Notes: generated from the sequence alone by a model not told the origin. A stretch of 64,000 bases of DNA from Thiosulfatihalobacter marinus (GCF_016019955.1 NZ_JAECRZ010000002.1:1-64000), one strand, 5' to 3'; positions 49,038-58,193 are shown, counted from the first letter of the stretch. Translations and numbers: made by a program.

Positions 49038-50036
49038 ATGGGAAAAAGGCTTTTGCTGAAAGACATTGCCCGGCTGGCCGGTGTCAGTGAAATGACGGCC
49101 TCGCGGGCCTTGCGCGGGGCGCCGGATGTGTCCGAGGCGACGCGGCGCAAGGTGGAAGAGATCGCGCGGCGGGTGGGATATGTGCCGAATCGCATTGCGG
49201 GCGCGCTGGCTTCAAACAAGGTCAATCTTGTCGGGGTCGTGGTGCCCAGCCTGAGTTCGTCCGTATTCCCGGAGGTGCTTTCGGGTATTTCGGCCACACT
49301 GAAAACGACGCCGCTCAAGCCGGTGATCGGCGTCACGGGCTATGATCTTCTGGAAGAGGAGGAGGTCATTCGCGAAATGCTGAGCTGGCGCCCGACCGGT
49401 CTGGTGGTGGCGGGGCTGGAACATTCCGAGGCCGGACGCCGCATGTTGGCGGCCGCGGATTGCCCGGTTGTCGAAATCATGGATGTTGACGGCGATCCGG
49501 TGGCGCATTGCGTGGGAATTTCGCATCTGGAGGCGGGTCGGGCCATGGCGCGGCTGATGCTGGAACGCGGCTATCGGCGGATCGGTTTCATCGGGACCAA
49601 GATGCCCCAGGATTTCCGGGCCGAAAAACGTCTGCGCGGGTTTCTGGAGGCGTTGAGCGAAGAGGGAGTGGCGTTGTATGACAAGGAGTTGTACGCGGGC
49701 GGGTCGTCGATCGAGAACGGGCGGCTGCTGACCGCCAAAGTTCTGGAGCGAACTCCCGATATCGAGTGTCTCTACTTCTCCAGCGATACCATGTCGGTTG
49801 GTGCCTACATGCATTGTTTGGCCAATGGTTTGGCGGTTCCCGGTGATCTGGCCATTGCGGGGTTCAACAATCTCGATCTGTTGCGGGGACTCCCAATGGC
49901 GTTGGCGACAACCGATGCGCACCGTTTCGAGATCGGAGAGCATGCCGCCCGGATCGTCCTTGAGGCGGGAACGACAGCGGACAGGCGACGAAAGATCAGG
50001 CTGGACCCGCAGATCACCACGGGGCAATCGCTTTAG
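49038..50036 (+). CDS. LacI-family regulator of the Entner-Doudoroff operon
   Basis: A 332-residue LacI-family protein, GntR-like. Helix-turn-helix LLKDIARLAGVSEMTASRAL, then the effector domain beginning NKVNLVGVVVPSLSSSVFP. It shares long stretches of similarity with the LacI protein at 16112-17140 (for example MLSWRPTGLVV vs MLSWRPAGLIV, and EIMDVDGDPV vs QIMDIDGDPV), pointing to duplication. The ATG at 49038 is preferred over upstream starts in the operator region. Probable effector is a phosphorylated gluconate intermediate (inference). It overlaps convergent cbiX by four bases. Confidence 0.9.
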   Translation: MGKRLLLKDIARLAGVSEMTASRALRGAPDVSEATRRKVEEIARRVGYVPNRIAGALASNKVNLVGVVVPSLSSSVFPEVLSGISATLKTTPLKPVIGVTGYDLLEEEEVIREMLSWRPTGLVVAGLEHSEAGRRMLAAADCPVVEIMDVDGDPVAHCVGISHLEAGRAMARLMLERGYRRIGFIGTKMPQDFRAEKRLRGFLEALSEEGVALYDKELYAGGSSIENGRLLTAKVLERTPDIECLYFSSDTMSVGAYMHCLANGLAVPGDLAIAGFNNLDLLRGLPMALATTDAHRFEIGEHAARIVLEAGTTADRRRKIRLDPQITTGQSL

Positions 50037-50749
50037 CCGGGCTGGGCGCGGGACCGTTCCAGCGCGCGGGCGATCAGGGCCGGGATCGCGCCAGTCTCGC
50101 CTAACGGCGGAAGGGTTTCCCCTTGAAATCCTGCTTTTTCAAGCGCTTCGGGGATGTCTTTGCGGCAATGGTCGCCCTCGAGCGCGAAATACGGCAGGCA
50201 GACCGCCCGAGGCCCAAGCCCGCGCGCGGCGTCTTGGACAAAGGGGGCCTCTTCAACGAAGCCTGTCACGATGGCGAGGCCGGGCATCAGGGTGGACAAT
50301 TGGTCCGCGAATGCGCGGGCGGATTGTGCGGCGCGGGGGCCGCGGGCCGATCCATGGGCGGCCAGCAGCAGTGTGGAGCCGGCCTCGGGCCAGCTCGCGC
50401 TGGCAAGATGCGTGCGCACAAGCCCGGCCGCCAATGCGGGCAAGTCAGGGTCAAATCCCAGCGGCGGCAGAATCTCGACGCGGGCATCCCCAAGCCGTTT
50501 TGGCAGGACGCGGCCAACGAACCAGCCATCGGCCATGAACATCGGAAACAGGGCGGAGCCCGGTGGCAAGGCGGCAACCTCTTTTTCCAGGCGACCGGGC
50601 GCGGCAATGGTCGCCGAGCGGAGTTCCCACCCCTCCAGATGCGTGGCGACCTGCCGGGCCAAAGCGGCCAGCCTGATTTCGGGCGGCTGTGGGTCCGAGG
50701 GCTGGCCGTGGGCGACGATCAGGGCCGATTTCGGTGTGGCAATGCTCAC
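50033..50749 (-). CDS. CbiX/sirohydrochlorin chelatase-like protein
   Basis: A 238-residue protein with two CbiX/SirB-like halves. SALIVAHGQPSDPQPPE and LLLAAHGSARGPRAAQ both contain the AHG metal-ligand histidine. Such proteins insert cobalt, nickel or iron into sirohydrochlorin, but no sirohaem or cobalamin genes are nearby, so the role is open. It follows the DUF4202 gene with a four-base overlap. Confidence 0.75.
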   Translation of the reverse strand: MSIATPKSALIVAHGQPSDPQPPEIRLAALARQVATHLEGWELRSATIAAPGRLEKEVAALPPGSALFPMFMADGWFVGRVLPKRLGDARVEILPPLGFDPDLPALAAGLVRTHLASASWPEAGSTLLLAAHGSARGPRAAQSARAFADQLSTLMPGLAIVTGFVEEAPFVQDAARGLGPRAVCLPYFALEGDHCRKDIPEALEKAGFQGETLPPLGETGAIPALIARALERSRAQPG

Positions 50750-51312
50750 GCGGCGGTCTCGACGGCGGCGCGCAGGTCGTCGGGCAAGTCAAACTCTTCC
50801 AAGGCGCGCGCCCGGGCGTTGGAAGACATTTTCCGCGCTGTTTTATGAACGATATCAATAACTTTTTCGTGTGTATGCTTGGCGGCAAAAGGGGCGAAAT
50901 ACCACTTGAGAAACACGAAGCAGATCACATCTTCGAGCGCCTGCACATCGGCGTTGCGCTTGATGCCCTCCTTGCGCAGCATTTGCCCGACCGTGGCGAT
51001 GTCTTCTGCGCCATATCCCGCATCGGCCATGATCTCGCCGGTTCTTGCGGCGTGATGCGCTGCCAGATCGCGGCGCCATGTCAGATAGCCGACGCGGCCC
51101 TGGGGATAGTCGGCCCGTTTCAGCACCCAGCGCTCGATATGCTGGCCGCGCGCGGCGATGCGCAGCGTGTCCGGCGCGTTGGGGAAAAGCCGATCGAGTT
51201 CGGCGCTCATCCGATGGCCGTAAAGCTGTGCCTCGGGCTGGCCGTCATCCTGTCGCGGGTCTTGCGCGTTGGCGGCATCGATGGCGGCAAGGACGGTATC
51301 GAGTTGTCTCAT
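50746..51312 (-). CDS. DUF4202 family protein
   Basis: A 188-residue conserved protein of unknown function. It is histidine-rich (RIAARGQHIERW, LAAHHAARTGEIM), which recalls HD-type metal-binding proteins, but no activity is established. ATG at 51312. Coupled to the CbiX-like gene by overlap, so the two may act together. It starts 116 bases from the histidine kinase stop and may share its transcript. Confidence 0.75.
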   Translation of the reverse strand: MRQLDTVLAAIDAANAQDPRQDDGQPEAQLYGHRMSAELDRLFPNAPDTLRIAARGQHIERWVLKRADYPQGRVGYLTWRRDLAAHHAARTGEIMADAGYGAEDIATVGQMLRKEGIKRNADVQALEDVICFVFLKWYFAPFAAKHTHEKVIDIVHKTARKMSSNARARALEEFDLPDDLRAAVETAA

Positions 51313-51428
51313 GTCTGTCTGGCTCCACGGGCTGGATCGGGGTGCGGCAAATCTATGGGCGGCGCGGGAGCGGGGCAAGGCGAACCGCCCCGATGGGGCA
51401 AAAAACCGGCATCGGCGGCACGTCGGTA

Positions 51429-53645
51429 TCACGTCGGTATTGTGTCGGCGTGATTTTCGACAAAACGGCGCAGGTTTTCCGTGTCGAGCGGTTTGGTCAG
51501 GAGATGGACGCCGGCCCGGGCGCAGGTCTCTGGCAGGGCGGCATCGCGGGTGGCGGTGATCACACAGGCGGGTATGGTGCCGTGGCGCGCGCGCAACGCG
51601 GCAATGGCCTCAAGCCCGGTGGCGCCGCCGTCCAGCTGATAATCGGCGAGAATCGCGTCCGGGGCGATGTCGATTTCGTCGAGCAGCGCCAGCGCCTCGC
51701 CGCCGTCGGCGCAGGCCAGCACATCCGCGCCCCAGCCTTCGAGAGTCAGCGTCAAGGCTCCGCGCAGATCGGTATCGTTTTCGATCAGCAGCACGATTCT
51801 TTGGGCAAGGTGTTGCGGCGTGGCAGGTGGTGCGGCGACGGGCGGGCGCGAAAAGGAGTCGGGCGCCAGGGCCATCGGCAGTTCTATCGTGAACCCGGTG
51901 CCCTGTCCCGGGGTGCTTTGCATGTTCAGCGGGTGGTTCAGCAGGCGGCAGGCGCGATCGACAATGGCCAGGCCCAATCCAAGCCCTTCGGCCGCGCTGG
52001 CACCGGCCTCGACCCGATGGAATTCGTCAAACACTTTCTCTTGCTGGTCCTCGGCGATGCCCGGCCCGGAATCGCGGATCTCGACGATCACGCGGCCAGA
52101 TTGCAGATGCGTCGATACCGCGACGTGGCCGCGATCGGTATAGCGCAGTGCGTTGGATATCAGGTTTTGCAGGATGCGCCGCAGATAGGTGGCATCGCTT
52201 TGAACCGTGACGGGCGCGGTATCCACGGTGAAATTCAGACTCTTGTCGCGGGCCAGCGGGGCCATTTCGTCCTGCAACTGGTGCAGCATGTCCGCCAGCG
52301 CGATATCGGACACATCCACCGCCGCGGCGCCGCTGTCCAGGCGCGAGATGTCCAGCAGCGCGCCAAGGATGTTTTCCACGCTTTGCAGAGCGCCGCCGGT
52401 CTTGGCCATGCGTGCGCGCAGTGCGGGATCCGTCAGGTCGCTTTCCAGAGAGGCCACGTAAAGCTTGGCGGCGGACAGGGGTTGCAAAAGGTCGTGGCTG
52501 GCGGCGGCGACAAAACGGGATTTGGACGCATTGGCCCGTTCGGCCTCGGCCAGGGCGTCTTCCAGTTCCAGAGTGCGTTCCGTCACCCGGCGTTCCAGGG
52601 TTTCGTTGGCCTCGGAAATGGCGCGCACGGCAGCGCGTTCGGCGGAAATGTCCGTAAAGCTGATAACAAAGCCGCCATCCGGCATCTGTTGGGCAAAAAC
52701 GGCCAGCGTACGGTCAGAACCCACGCCGATTTCAAAGCTGAGCGGTGCGCGCCGGGTCTGGCTGGCCGCCCAGTCTGCCAGGGTTGTGGCGCCGACATCG
52801 GGTGGGAAGCGCATATCGCGGGCCAGCCTGTCGTGGATCGCGCCGAAGGGCGCTCCGATGCGGAACCTGCCCAGCGGAATCGACAGCAATTCGCCCACGC
52901 GCCGGTTCCAGCCCACCAGGCGCGCGGCGCCGTCGAAGATGCAAACCCCCTGGTTGAGATGCTCCAGAGTTGCCTTGATCAGCCGGGCCTGATCATCCAG
53001 CAACCGCTCGCGCTCCTGGCGTTCCAGCATCACCATGTCCGTGACATCGGTTTGCAGCACCACGGTACCGCCATCGGGCGTGCGGTGTTCGCTGACCTGC
53101 AACCAGCGGCTGCCGGCCATGCGGGCATTGAATACCACGTGATCGTCCTTGTGGCGGGCCATGCGCCGCGCCGCCCAGTTCAGGGGTGTCATGCCCTCCG
53201 GAAGCGACAGATAGGGGCTTTGCGACACGAGTGCGACGTAGTCGCGAAACGGCAGGCCCGGTCTGAACAGGTGGTGGATATCGCGCATGTGCTTGCCAAA
53301 CCGGCTGTTGCACATGACCAGCATTTCGTCGGCATCGAACAGGGCAAAGCCTTCCTGCACGGTTTCGATCGCGTTGGCGAGATTGGCGCGGGCGGATTCG
53401 GCGGCGGCATTTGCCTGTGCCAGCTGGGCATTCGATTCGTTGAGAAGATCCAGCGCGCGTTCCAGTTCACGGGTGCGGCTGCGCACCTCGTCCTCAAGCA
53501 TCACGGCGCGTTCGAACTGTGCGTAGGCCATGCCGGCGGAATCCGTGCTTTGTTCGGCCCGGCGCATCAGGGTGCCGACAATCCTGAGCAATTTGGCGTT
53601 CTGCCGCTCGATGCTGTCGGTCGGGTTGATCAGGCTATGGGGCAT
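51429..53645 (-). CDS. Hybrid sensor histidine kinase, PAS-containing (FIST partner)
   Basis: A 738-residue cytoplasmic hybrid kinase without transmembrane segments. From the N terminus: a coiled coil (residues about 50-90), PAS domains at about 90-200 and 220-330, a second coiled coil, the phospho-acceptor block AAASHDLLQPLSAAKLY with His near residue 383, an ATPase domain (NLISNALRYT, DSGPGIAED, GLGLGLAI) and a C-terminal receiver with its Asp in ILADYQLDGG near residue 666. Its layout follows NahK-type kinases. Three bases separate it from the FIST gene, its likely input protein. Confidence 0.92.
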   Translation of the reverse strand: MPHSLINPTDSIERQNAKLLRIVGTLMRRAEQSTDSAGMAYAQFERAVMLEDEVRSRTRELERALDLLNESNAQLAQANAAAESARANLANAIETVQEGFALFDADEMLVMCNSRFGKHMRDIHHLFRPGLPFRDYVALVSQSPYLSLPEGMTPLNWAARRMARHKDDHVVFNARMAGSRWLQVSEHRTPDGGTVVLQTDVTDMVMLERQERERLLDDQARLIKATLEHLNQGVCIFDGAARLVGWNRRVGELLSIPLGRFRIGAPFGAIHDRLARDMRFPPDVGATTLADWAASQTRRAPLSFEIGVGSDRTLAVFAQQMPDGGFVISFTDISAERAAVRAISEANETLERRVTERTLELEDALAEAERANASKSRFVAAASHDLLQPLSAAKLYVASLESDLTDPALRARMAKTGGALQSVENILGALLDISRLDSGAAAVDVSDIALADMLHQLQDEMAPLARDKSLNFTVDTAPVTVQSDATYLRRILQNLISNALRYTDRGHVAVSTHLQSGRVIVEIRDSGPGIAEDQQEKVFDEFHRVEAGASAAEGLGLGLAIVDRACRLLNHPLNMQSTPGQGTGFTIELPMALAPDSFSRPPVAAPPATPQHLAQRIVLLIENDTDLRGALTLTLEGWGADVLACADGGEALALLDEIDIAPDAILADYQLDGGATGLEAIAALRARHGTIPACVITATRDAALPETCARAGVHLLTKPLDTENLRRFVENHADTIPT

Positions 53646-53648
53646 CGG

Positions 53649-54836
53649 TCAGCGTGTTTTCGGCGGGTAGATCGCCATGCCGGTCAGGGTTTGGTTGACA
53701 TGCATCGAGTTGACCTGTTCGCCATAGGTGGAAAAGCCAACCGCGCGATGCCGGGACAGCAGGCGCGAAATGTCGCCGGTAAGTTGTTTCTGTTCTGCCT
53801 CGACCCGGCGCAACAGGCAATCGCAGGCCAGGATCATGTCGGGCGGGCCGTCATCGGAAAGCGCGCGCAATTCGCGATCAAGATGGGCGACCATGTCTTC
53901 GGGTTCGGCAAGCCGCAATACCACGCCTTCGTCGATGGCCGAAAAGAACACGAGGTCGCCGTTTTCGGCAACTCTCTGGATGGCGCGCACATGGGTCTGG
54001 TCGCCGATGCGCACGACCACGGGATGTGCGGCGAAGGTGAAGGTCGAGAGATGCTCGGGGTCTTTGCCGAGCAGGCGGGCATATTCGCGCGCGGCGGGTT
54101 CGGCGTTGATCTCGTGCACAAGCCGGCGCGCCGGATCGGCGCCGGTGACGACCATGCGTCGGTCGGTGGGTTGCAGGTGGTCGGTCTTGAACACGCGGAT
54201 CGGGCAATCCGACCGCATCTGGATCAGCACGGCGGCATTGGTGTGGCGTTGTCCGTCATGCAAGATCCACGTTGTGCCAAATGTTTCGCCATCCCCGGCG
54301 GAACCGCCAAACAGCGGCACCGGACCAAGCCCCAGCGCCAGTTCCGAGGCCAGTGCATCCTCGCGCGTTGACAGCCCGTCGACCAGCAGAAAGGCACATT
54401 CCGACGACCAGTCGGGATGGGTGCTGGCCAGCGCATTGCGGTTGCGGATCATCGCGGCGGTCAGATCCTGGGGGTGAAGTGTGGTCAGATCGTCTATCAG
54501 CATTGTCGCGGCCGCAAAATGCGCGTCGGGCAGGCCGATGGCGACGATCTGGCCTTCGGTGTAGCCTGACTGGCCGATCTCGCCAGCCGTGGTACAGCCG
54601 ACCACGCGGGCCGGGGCAAGTGCCGAAGTGGCGTCTGGCAGGAAGCGGTCGAGATCGGTGGCAGGCGAGACAAACAGGATGACCATCGCCAGATCGGCGG
54701 GGCGCAGGGTATTGGCCAGGCGCAGGGCGGCATCGGGTGCGTGGCAATCGACAAAAGCGGTGCGCAGTATTCCGCCATCCCTGTCGTTTGCCGGGCGGAT
54801 GGTGTCCGCGCCGGGCAGGTCGCCGATGCGGCTCAT
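53649..54836 (-). CDS. FIST N/C domain sensor protein (NosP-like)
   Basis: A 395-residue protein with FIST and FIST_C domains; VVGCTTAGEIGQSGYTEGQ and LFGGSAGDGETFGTTW are the family blocks. NosP proteins in pseudomonads and Vibrio are FIST haem proteins that bind nitric oxide and modulate a co-encoded histidine kinase. Two ATG starts compete; 54836 (eight bases after GGAGG) fits better than 54842 (two bases). It stands between the response regulator and kinase genes. Haem binding is inference from family and context. Confidence 0.87.
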   Translation of the reverse strand: MSRIGDLPGADTIRPANDRDGGILRTAFVDCHAPDAALRLANTLRPADLAMVILFVSPATDLDRFLPDATSALAPARVVGCTTAGEIGQSGYTEGQIVAIGLPDAHFAAATMLIDDLTTLHPQDLTAAMIRNRNALASTHPDWSSECAFLLVDGLSTREDALASELALGLGPVPLFGGSAGDGETFGTTWILHDGQRHTNAAVLIQMRSDCPIRVFKTDHLQPTDRRMVVTGADPARRLVHEINAEPAAREYARLLGKDPEHLSTFTFAAHPVVVRIGDQTHVRAIQRVAENGDLVFFSAIDEGVVLRLAEPEDMVAHLDRELRALSDDGPPDMILACDCLLRRVEAEQKQLTGDISRLLSRHRAVGFSTYGEQVNSMHVNQTLTGMAIYPPKTR

Positions 54837-54876
54837 TCCCATTTCCTCCCTGTATGCGGGTGCCAGGATAGAGGCA

Positions 54877-55566
54877 CTATCCGCCGCCGCGCAAGACTTG
54901 CTCGAAGCTGGCCTGCTGGGCGATAAGCACCGCTTGCGTGCGGCTGTGAACCCCCAGCTTGCGCATGATCGCGGTGACGTGGGCCTTGACCGTGGTTTCG
55001 GCGATCGACAGGTCAAAGGCGATCTGTTTGTTCAGCTTGCCTTCGCAGATCAGGTGAAGGATACGCGCCTGCTGGTTGGTCAGAGAAGCCAGCCGCGCCA
55101 CCGCGTCATCCCGTGATGCGGCCTCGGGATTTTCCAGAAGGACACATCCGTCCGGCAGGTAGGTTTTGCCGCGTTCCAGTGTTTCGAAGGCGCGCCGGAA
55201 AATTTCGCGCTGTGAATGTTTGGGGACAAATCCGTTGGCCCCGGCGTGGATCGCGGAGCTGACCACCCGGTTATCGGCCATCGACGAGACGACGACGATC
55301 CGGGCGGTGGTGGCGTTGCGCAGCCGCACCAGCCCGTCAAGACCGCTGACATCCGGCAGGTTGAGATCCAGCACGACGATATCGGGCGCGGGTCCGTTTT
55401 CCAGCAATGCCAGCGCATCCCGGAGGCATGCTGCCGTTGTGATGTCGCGCACATCGGATACGGCCTGAAGTGTCATCGACAGGGCGTCGCAGAACAGCGG
55501 GTGATCATCAATCACCAGCGCAGAGCGCAGCGGAACGGGAGGAGGGGCGGGTTGCGATGTGATCAT
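54877..55566 (-). CDS. LuxR-type response regulator
   Basis: A 229-residue NarL/LuxR regulator. The receiver domain has the acceptor Asp in IVVLDLNLPDVSG, and the C-terminal helix-turn-helix is NKQIAFDLSIAETTVKAHVTAIMRK (listed in part). Start is uncertain: ATG 55566 (MITSQPAP) or GTG 55581. It is 40 bases upstream of the FIST gene in the same direction and is the probable output of the hybrid kinase. Confidence 0.9.
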   Translation of the reverse strand: MITSQPAPPPVPLRSALVIDDHPLFCDALSMTLQAVSDVRDITTAACLRDALALLENGPAPDIVVLDLNLPDVSGLDGLVRLRNATTARIVVVSSMADNRVVSSAIHAGANGFVPKHSQREIFRRAFETLERGKTYLPDGCVLLENPEAASRDDAVARLASLTNQQARILHLICEGKLNKQIAFDLSIAETTVKAHVTAIMRKLGVHSRTQAVLIAQQASFEQVLRGGG

Positions 55567-55740
55567 CGGGAAAGTCTGCACTTTTCTCGCAGCCTAGCAA
55601 AGCATGCGCAGGTGACAAATGCGCCAAAGGTCGTAGCGCTTGCGGGCGGCGGAGGTTTGCCCGGACCGCGCCTTGTCCCTTGAAAGGTGCCAGAGCCGGG
55701 TTAGGTTCTGTGGGCAGTGATCAGCCATGAAGGACAAACC

Positions 55741-56481
55741 ATGCCCAAGTTTCCATGTCGCACCGCGCTGGCGGGGGTCTTGTGCCTTGTGGCCTTGCCC
55801 GTCTTGGCCGATTTTCAGACGCTGGACGGTACTGTTGCCTATCGCGCGCGGATCGCGTTGCCGCCCGAGGCGATGGTCGCGGTCAGGCTGGTGGATATCT
55901 CGCGGGCGGATGCGCCATCGATCACGCTGGGCGCGGTGACGGTGCGCCCCGGCGGGCAGGTGCCGATCCCCTGGCGGCTGACATATGACGATGCGATGAT
56001 CGCGCCGGGGCATCGGTTTGCGGTACAGGCGGAGATCACGTTGAAGGACGAGACCCTGTTCCGCACAACCCGTGTCTTTTCGGCACTGGGCGAAGGGGAT
56101 CCGGACAAGGTGGATGTCGTGGTTGAAATGATGCCGCAGGCCGTGCCCGCGCCATTGGCGGGAACGTCGTGGATCGCGACCGAGGTGCCCGGTGCCACGC
56201 TGGACGGCGCGCGCCCGGCGCAGGTGCGGTTCGGACCGGAGGGTCAGGTCAGCGGGACCAGCGGGTGCAACCGGTTTACCGGTGCCTTCGAGACCGGACA
56301 GGGCGGGCTGAAGCTGGGGCCGCTGGCCAGCACGCGCATGGCCTGTATCGGAGAGCTGGACGCGCAGGAGCGGGCGGTATTTCAGGCGCTTGGAAATGTC
56401 GCCGGTTACGAGATCGAGGGTGATATGTTGATCCTCAGGGATGCCAGCGGCGCAACGGTCATGCGGCTGACGCGGGGCTGA
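55741..56481 (+). CDS. YbaY and META domain protein
   Basis: A 246-residue exported protein with an N-terminal signal peptide ending near LPVLA. The first part (about residues 25-130) resembles YbaY/type III secretion-chaperone-like lipoproteins (DGTVAYRARIALPPEA, then AEITLKDETLFRTT). The second (about 140-245) is a META/HslJ-type domain with GTSGCNRFTGAFE and STRMACIGELDAQE. The roles are unknown, with HslJ linked to outer-membrane stress. Start at 55741 follows GAAGGA. Confidence 0.82.
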   Translation: MPKFPCRTALAGVLCLVALPVLADFQTLDGTVAYRARIALPPEAMVAVRLVDISRADAPSITLGAVTVRPGGQVPIPWRLTYDDAMIAPGHRFAVQAEITLKDETLFRTTRVFSALGEGDPDKVDVVVEMMPQAVPAPLAGTSWIATEVPGATLDGARPAQVRFGPEGQVSGTSGCNRFTGAFETGQGGLKLGPLASTRMACIGELDAQERAVFQALGNVAGYEIEGDMLILRDASGATVMRLTRG

Positions 56482-56552
56482 TCTGGATCAAGGACGCATC
56501 GCGTGTGCGGTATGTATTTCGGGCGCAACGCAACTCAGAGGACGCATCAGTC

Positions 56553-56735
56553 ATGCTTCGCCTTGCTTTCATCCTGCATCTTTTCATCGGGTCCACCCTT
56601 GCCGGGGTTGGTGTCATCGCCGTACTGGTCGCCGGCACGAGCGCGCCGTTGCTGATCCTGACAGTGGCCGCGATCGGGTTTGTGCTGGCGTTCCCGGTCA
56701 CCTGGATGGTTGCGCGCAGGCTTTATGAAGCGTGA
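56553..56735 (+). CDS. Small conserved membrane protein
   Basis: A 60-residue protein with two hydrophobic helices (about residues 3-27 and 29-52) and a positively charged end, MVARRLYEA. Similar short proteins occur at this place in Rhodobacterales, often mislabelled CTP synthetase, but nothing here resembles that enzyme. AGAGGA lies nine bases before the ATG. It overlaps convergent esterase by 13 bases. Confidence 0.75.
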   Translation: MLRLAFILHLFIGSTLAGVGVIAVLVAGTSAPLLILTVAAIGFVLAFPVTWMVARRLYEA

Positions 56736-57487
56736 TCCAGCCAGGCCTGCACCGAGGCGATGAATTCATGCGGCTTTTCCGCATGAAGCCAGTGTCCCGC
56801 GCCGGTGATTTTGGCAAAACGTGCCTTGGGAAACAGGGCGCGGATCGTGGGGCGGTGATCGGGCAGGACATAGTCCGAGGTTGAGCCGGACAGAAACAGG
56901 GTTGGGCCGTCATAGGTTGCGTTCAGCCGGGGAAAGGCCAGGATTTTCGGCATCTCGCGTTCCAGCGTATCCAGGTTCAGGCGCCAGCGTTTTTCGGTCA
57001 GGTCAAGCGACTGGGTGAAAAAGCTGCGCAATGCCGGATCCTCCACCGTTTGGGCGAGTTGATCCATCGCCTCAGAGCGTTTGGACACGCGCGACAGATC
57101 TACGCGGCGCATCGACTGGATATGCTGGCTTTGGTCATGCGCGTAATCCACCGGTGCGATATCGGCCACGATCAGGCGATTGACCAGCTCGGGCCGTGTC
57201 AGGGCCAGAACCATGGCTGCCTTGCCCCCCATCGAATGGCCCAGCACATCCATCGGTTTGCCCTGCGCGGCGATCACCTCGGCCAGATCGGCGGCCATGT
57301 CTTCGTAGGAATGGCTGTCGAACCATGGGCTGTGGCCGTGATTGCGCTGGTCCACGGAAATCACCCGACGGCTGAGGCCGAGGCGTTTGCCGATGGCGCT
57401 CCAGTTGCGGCCCGAGCCATAAAGCCCGTGCACGATCATCAGGTCGGGGGCATCGCCGGGCGTGCCGTATTCGATAAGGTTCAACAT
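56723..57487 (-). CDS. Alpha/beta-fold hydrolase, YbfF-like esterase
   Basis: A 254-residue hydrolase. The oxyanion loop is VHGLYGSGRNW, the nucleophile serine is in VLGHSMGGKAAM, and the catalytic histidine is in GAGHWLHAEKP. The DQRNHGHSP block is shared with YbfF-type esterases. Substrate unknown. Confidence 0.9.
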   Translation of the reverse strand: MLNLIEYGTPGDAPDLMIVHGLYGSGRNWSAIGKRLGLSRRVISVDQRNHGHSPWFDSHSYEDMAADLAEVIAAQGKPMDVLGHSMGGKAAMVLALTRPELVNRLIVADIAPVDYAHDQSQHIQSMRRVDLSRVSKRSEAMDQLAQTVEDPALRSFFTQSLDLTEKRWRLNLDTLEREMPKILAFPRLNATYDGPTLFLSGSTSDYVLPDHRPTIRALFPKARFAKITGAGHWLHAEKPHEFIASVQAWLDHAS

Positions 57488-57563
57488 GGCGCCGTGATAG
57501 CCCGGTCGGCGCGCCAGTTCCAGAGTGGTTGAGCCGCGTGCGCGACAGGTCTAGGGTGCCGCC

Positions 57564-57938
57564 ATGATCGACCCCGCCGATATCGACCGCAAGATTGCCC
57601 AGTTGTTGATGCTGGCGCGCGACCACTATGGTGTGCGCGCCAAGTCATTGGATGGGGCGATGCGCAAGATCGGGCGGCGGGTGCCGTCGCATATCCATGC
57701 CCAGGCGCAGATTCTTGTGGATGCGGCGCAGATGGCGGGTCATCCCAAGTTGATGTTGCAGGCAGACGCCGCGCGCGTTCAGGCCGCGTTCGAGGCGGTT
57801 CGGGCGCAGTTCGCGGCCGAAGACCGGGCAGACCGGCGCAAGGGCGCGATCCTGGGCACGTTGGGGGCGCTGAGTTTCAACCTGATTGTGCTTGTGGTGC
57901 TGCTGATCCTGTTTTTGCGCTGGCAGGGCTTTGTATAG
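57564..57938 (+). CDS. Hypothetical protein with C-terminal membrane anchor
   Basis: A 124-residue conserved protein of unknown function. The N-terminal 90 residues are helical and charged, with ARDHYGVRAKSLDGAMRKIG near the start and a predicted coiled coil around 65-90; one hydrophobic helix (LGALSFNLIVLVVLLILF) sits at the C terminus. It is divergent from the esterase. The 255 bases after it hold only the glyA terminator. Confidence 0.7.
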   Translation: MIDPADIDRKIAQLLMLARDHYGVRAKSLDGAMRKIGRRVPSHIHAQAQILVDAAQMAGHPKLMLQADAARVQAAFEAVRAQFAAEDRADRRKGAILGTLGALSFNLIVLVVLLILFLRWQGFV

Positions 57939-58141
57939 GGCGCCACCGCGCAGAACTTCGGCCCGTCCGGCAGATGTTTTCGGCAAAGCCGATCGCCGCC
58001 ATCATGCGGTTGATCCGGTTGTTTTCCTGACGCGGTTTCGCCGGACACGTGGGCAGGCTCACGAAGTGAGCCACGCCCAACGCTTTGGGGCGCAGCTTGC
58101 TGCGGACGCAACGCGGCGGGAGCGCCCGGCAAATCGCAAAC

Positions 58142-58167
58142 GCCGCCCCCGGGGGATCGGGGGCGGC
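58142..58167 (-). terminator. Terminator hairpin after glyA
   Basis: A perfect ten-base stem GCCGCCCCCG/CGGGGGCGGC with a GGGGAT loop lies 27 bases past the glyA stop. On the minus strand it is followed by GTTTGCGATTT, a weak T-rich tail. Confidence 0.65.
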
Positions 58168-58193
58168 TGTCAAGACCGCGCCATTTGCGCGGA

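Noticed and set aside
51045-54371. A 1,108-codon open frame on the + strand opposite the histidine kinase and FIST genes
   Set aside because: It is antisense to three well-supported genes, has no recognisable domain, and its length follows from the high GC content of the opposite strand.
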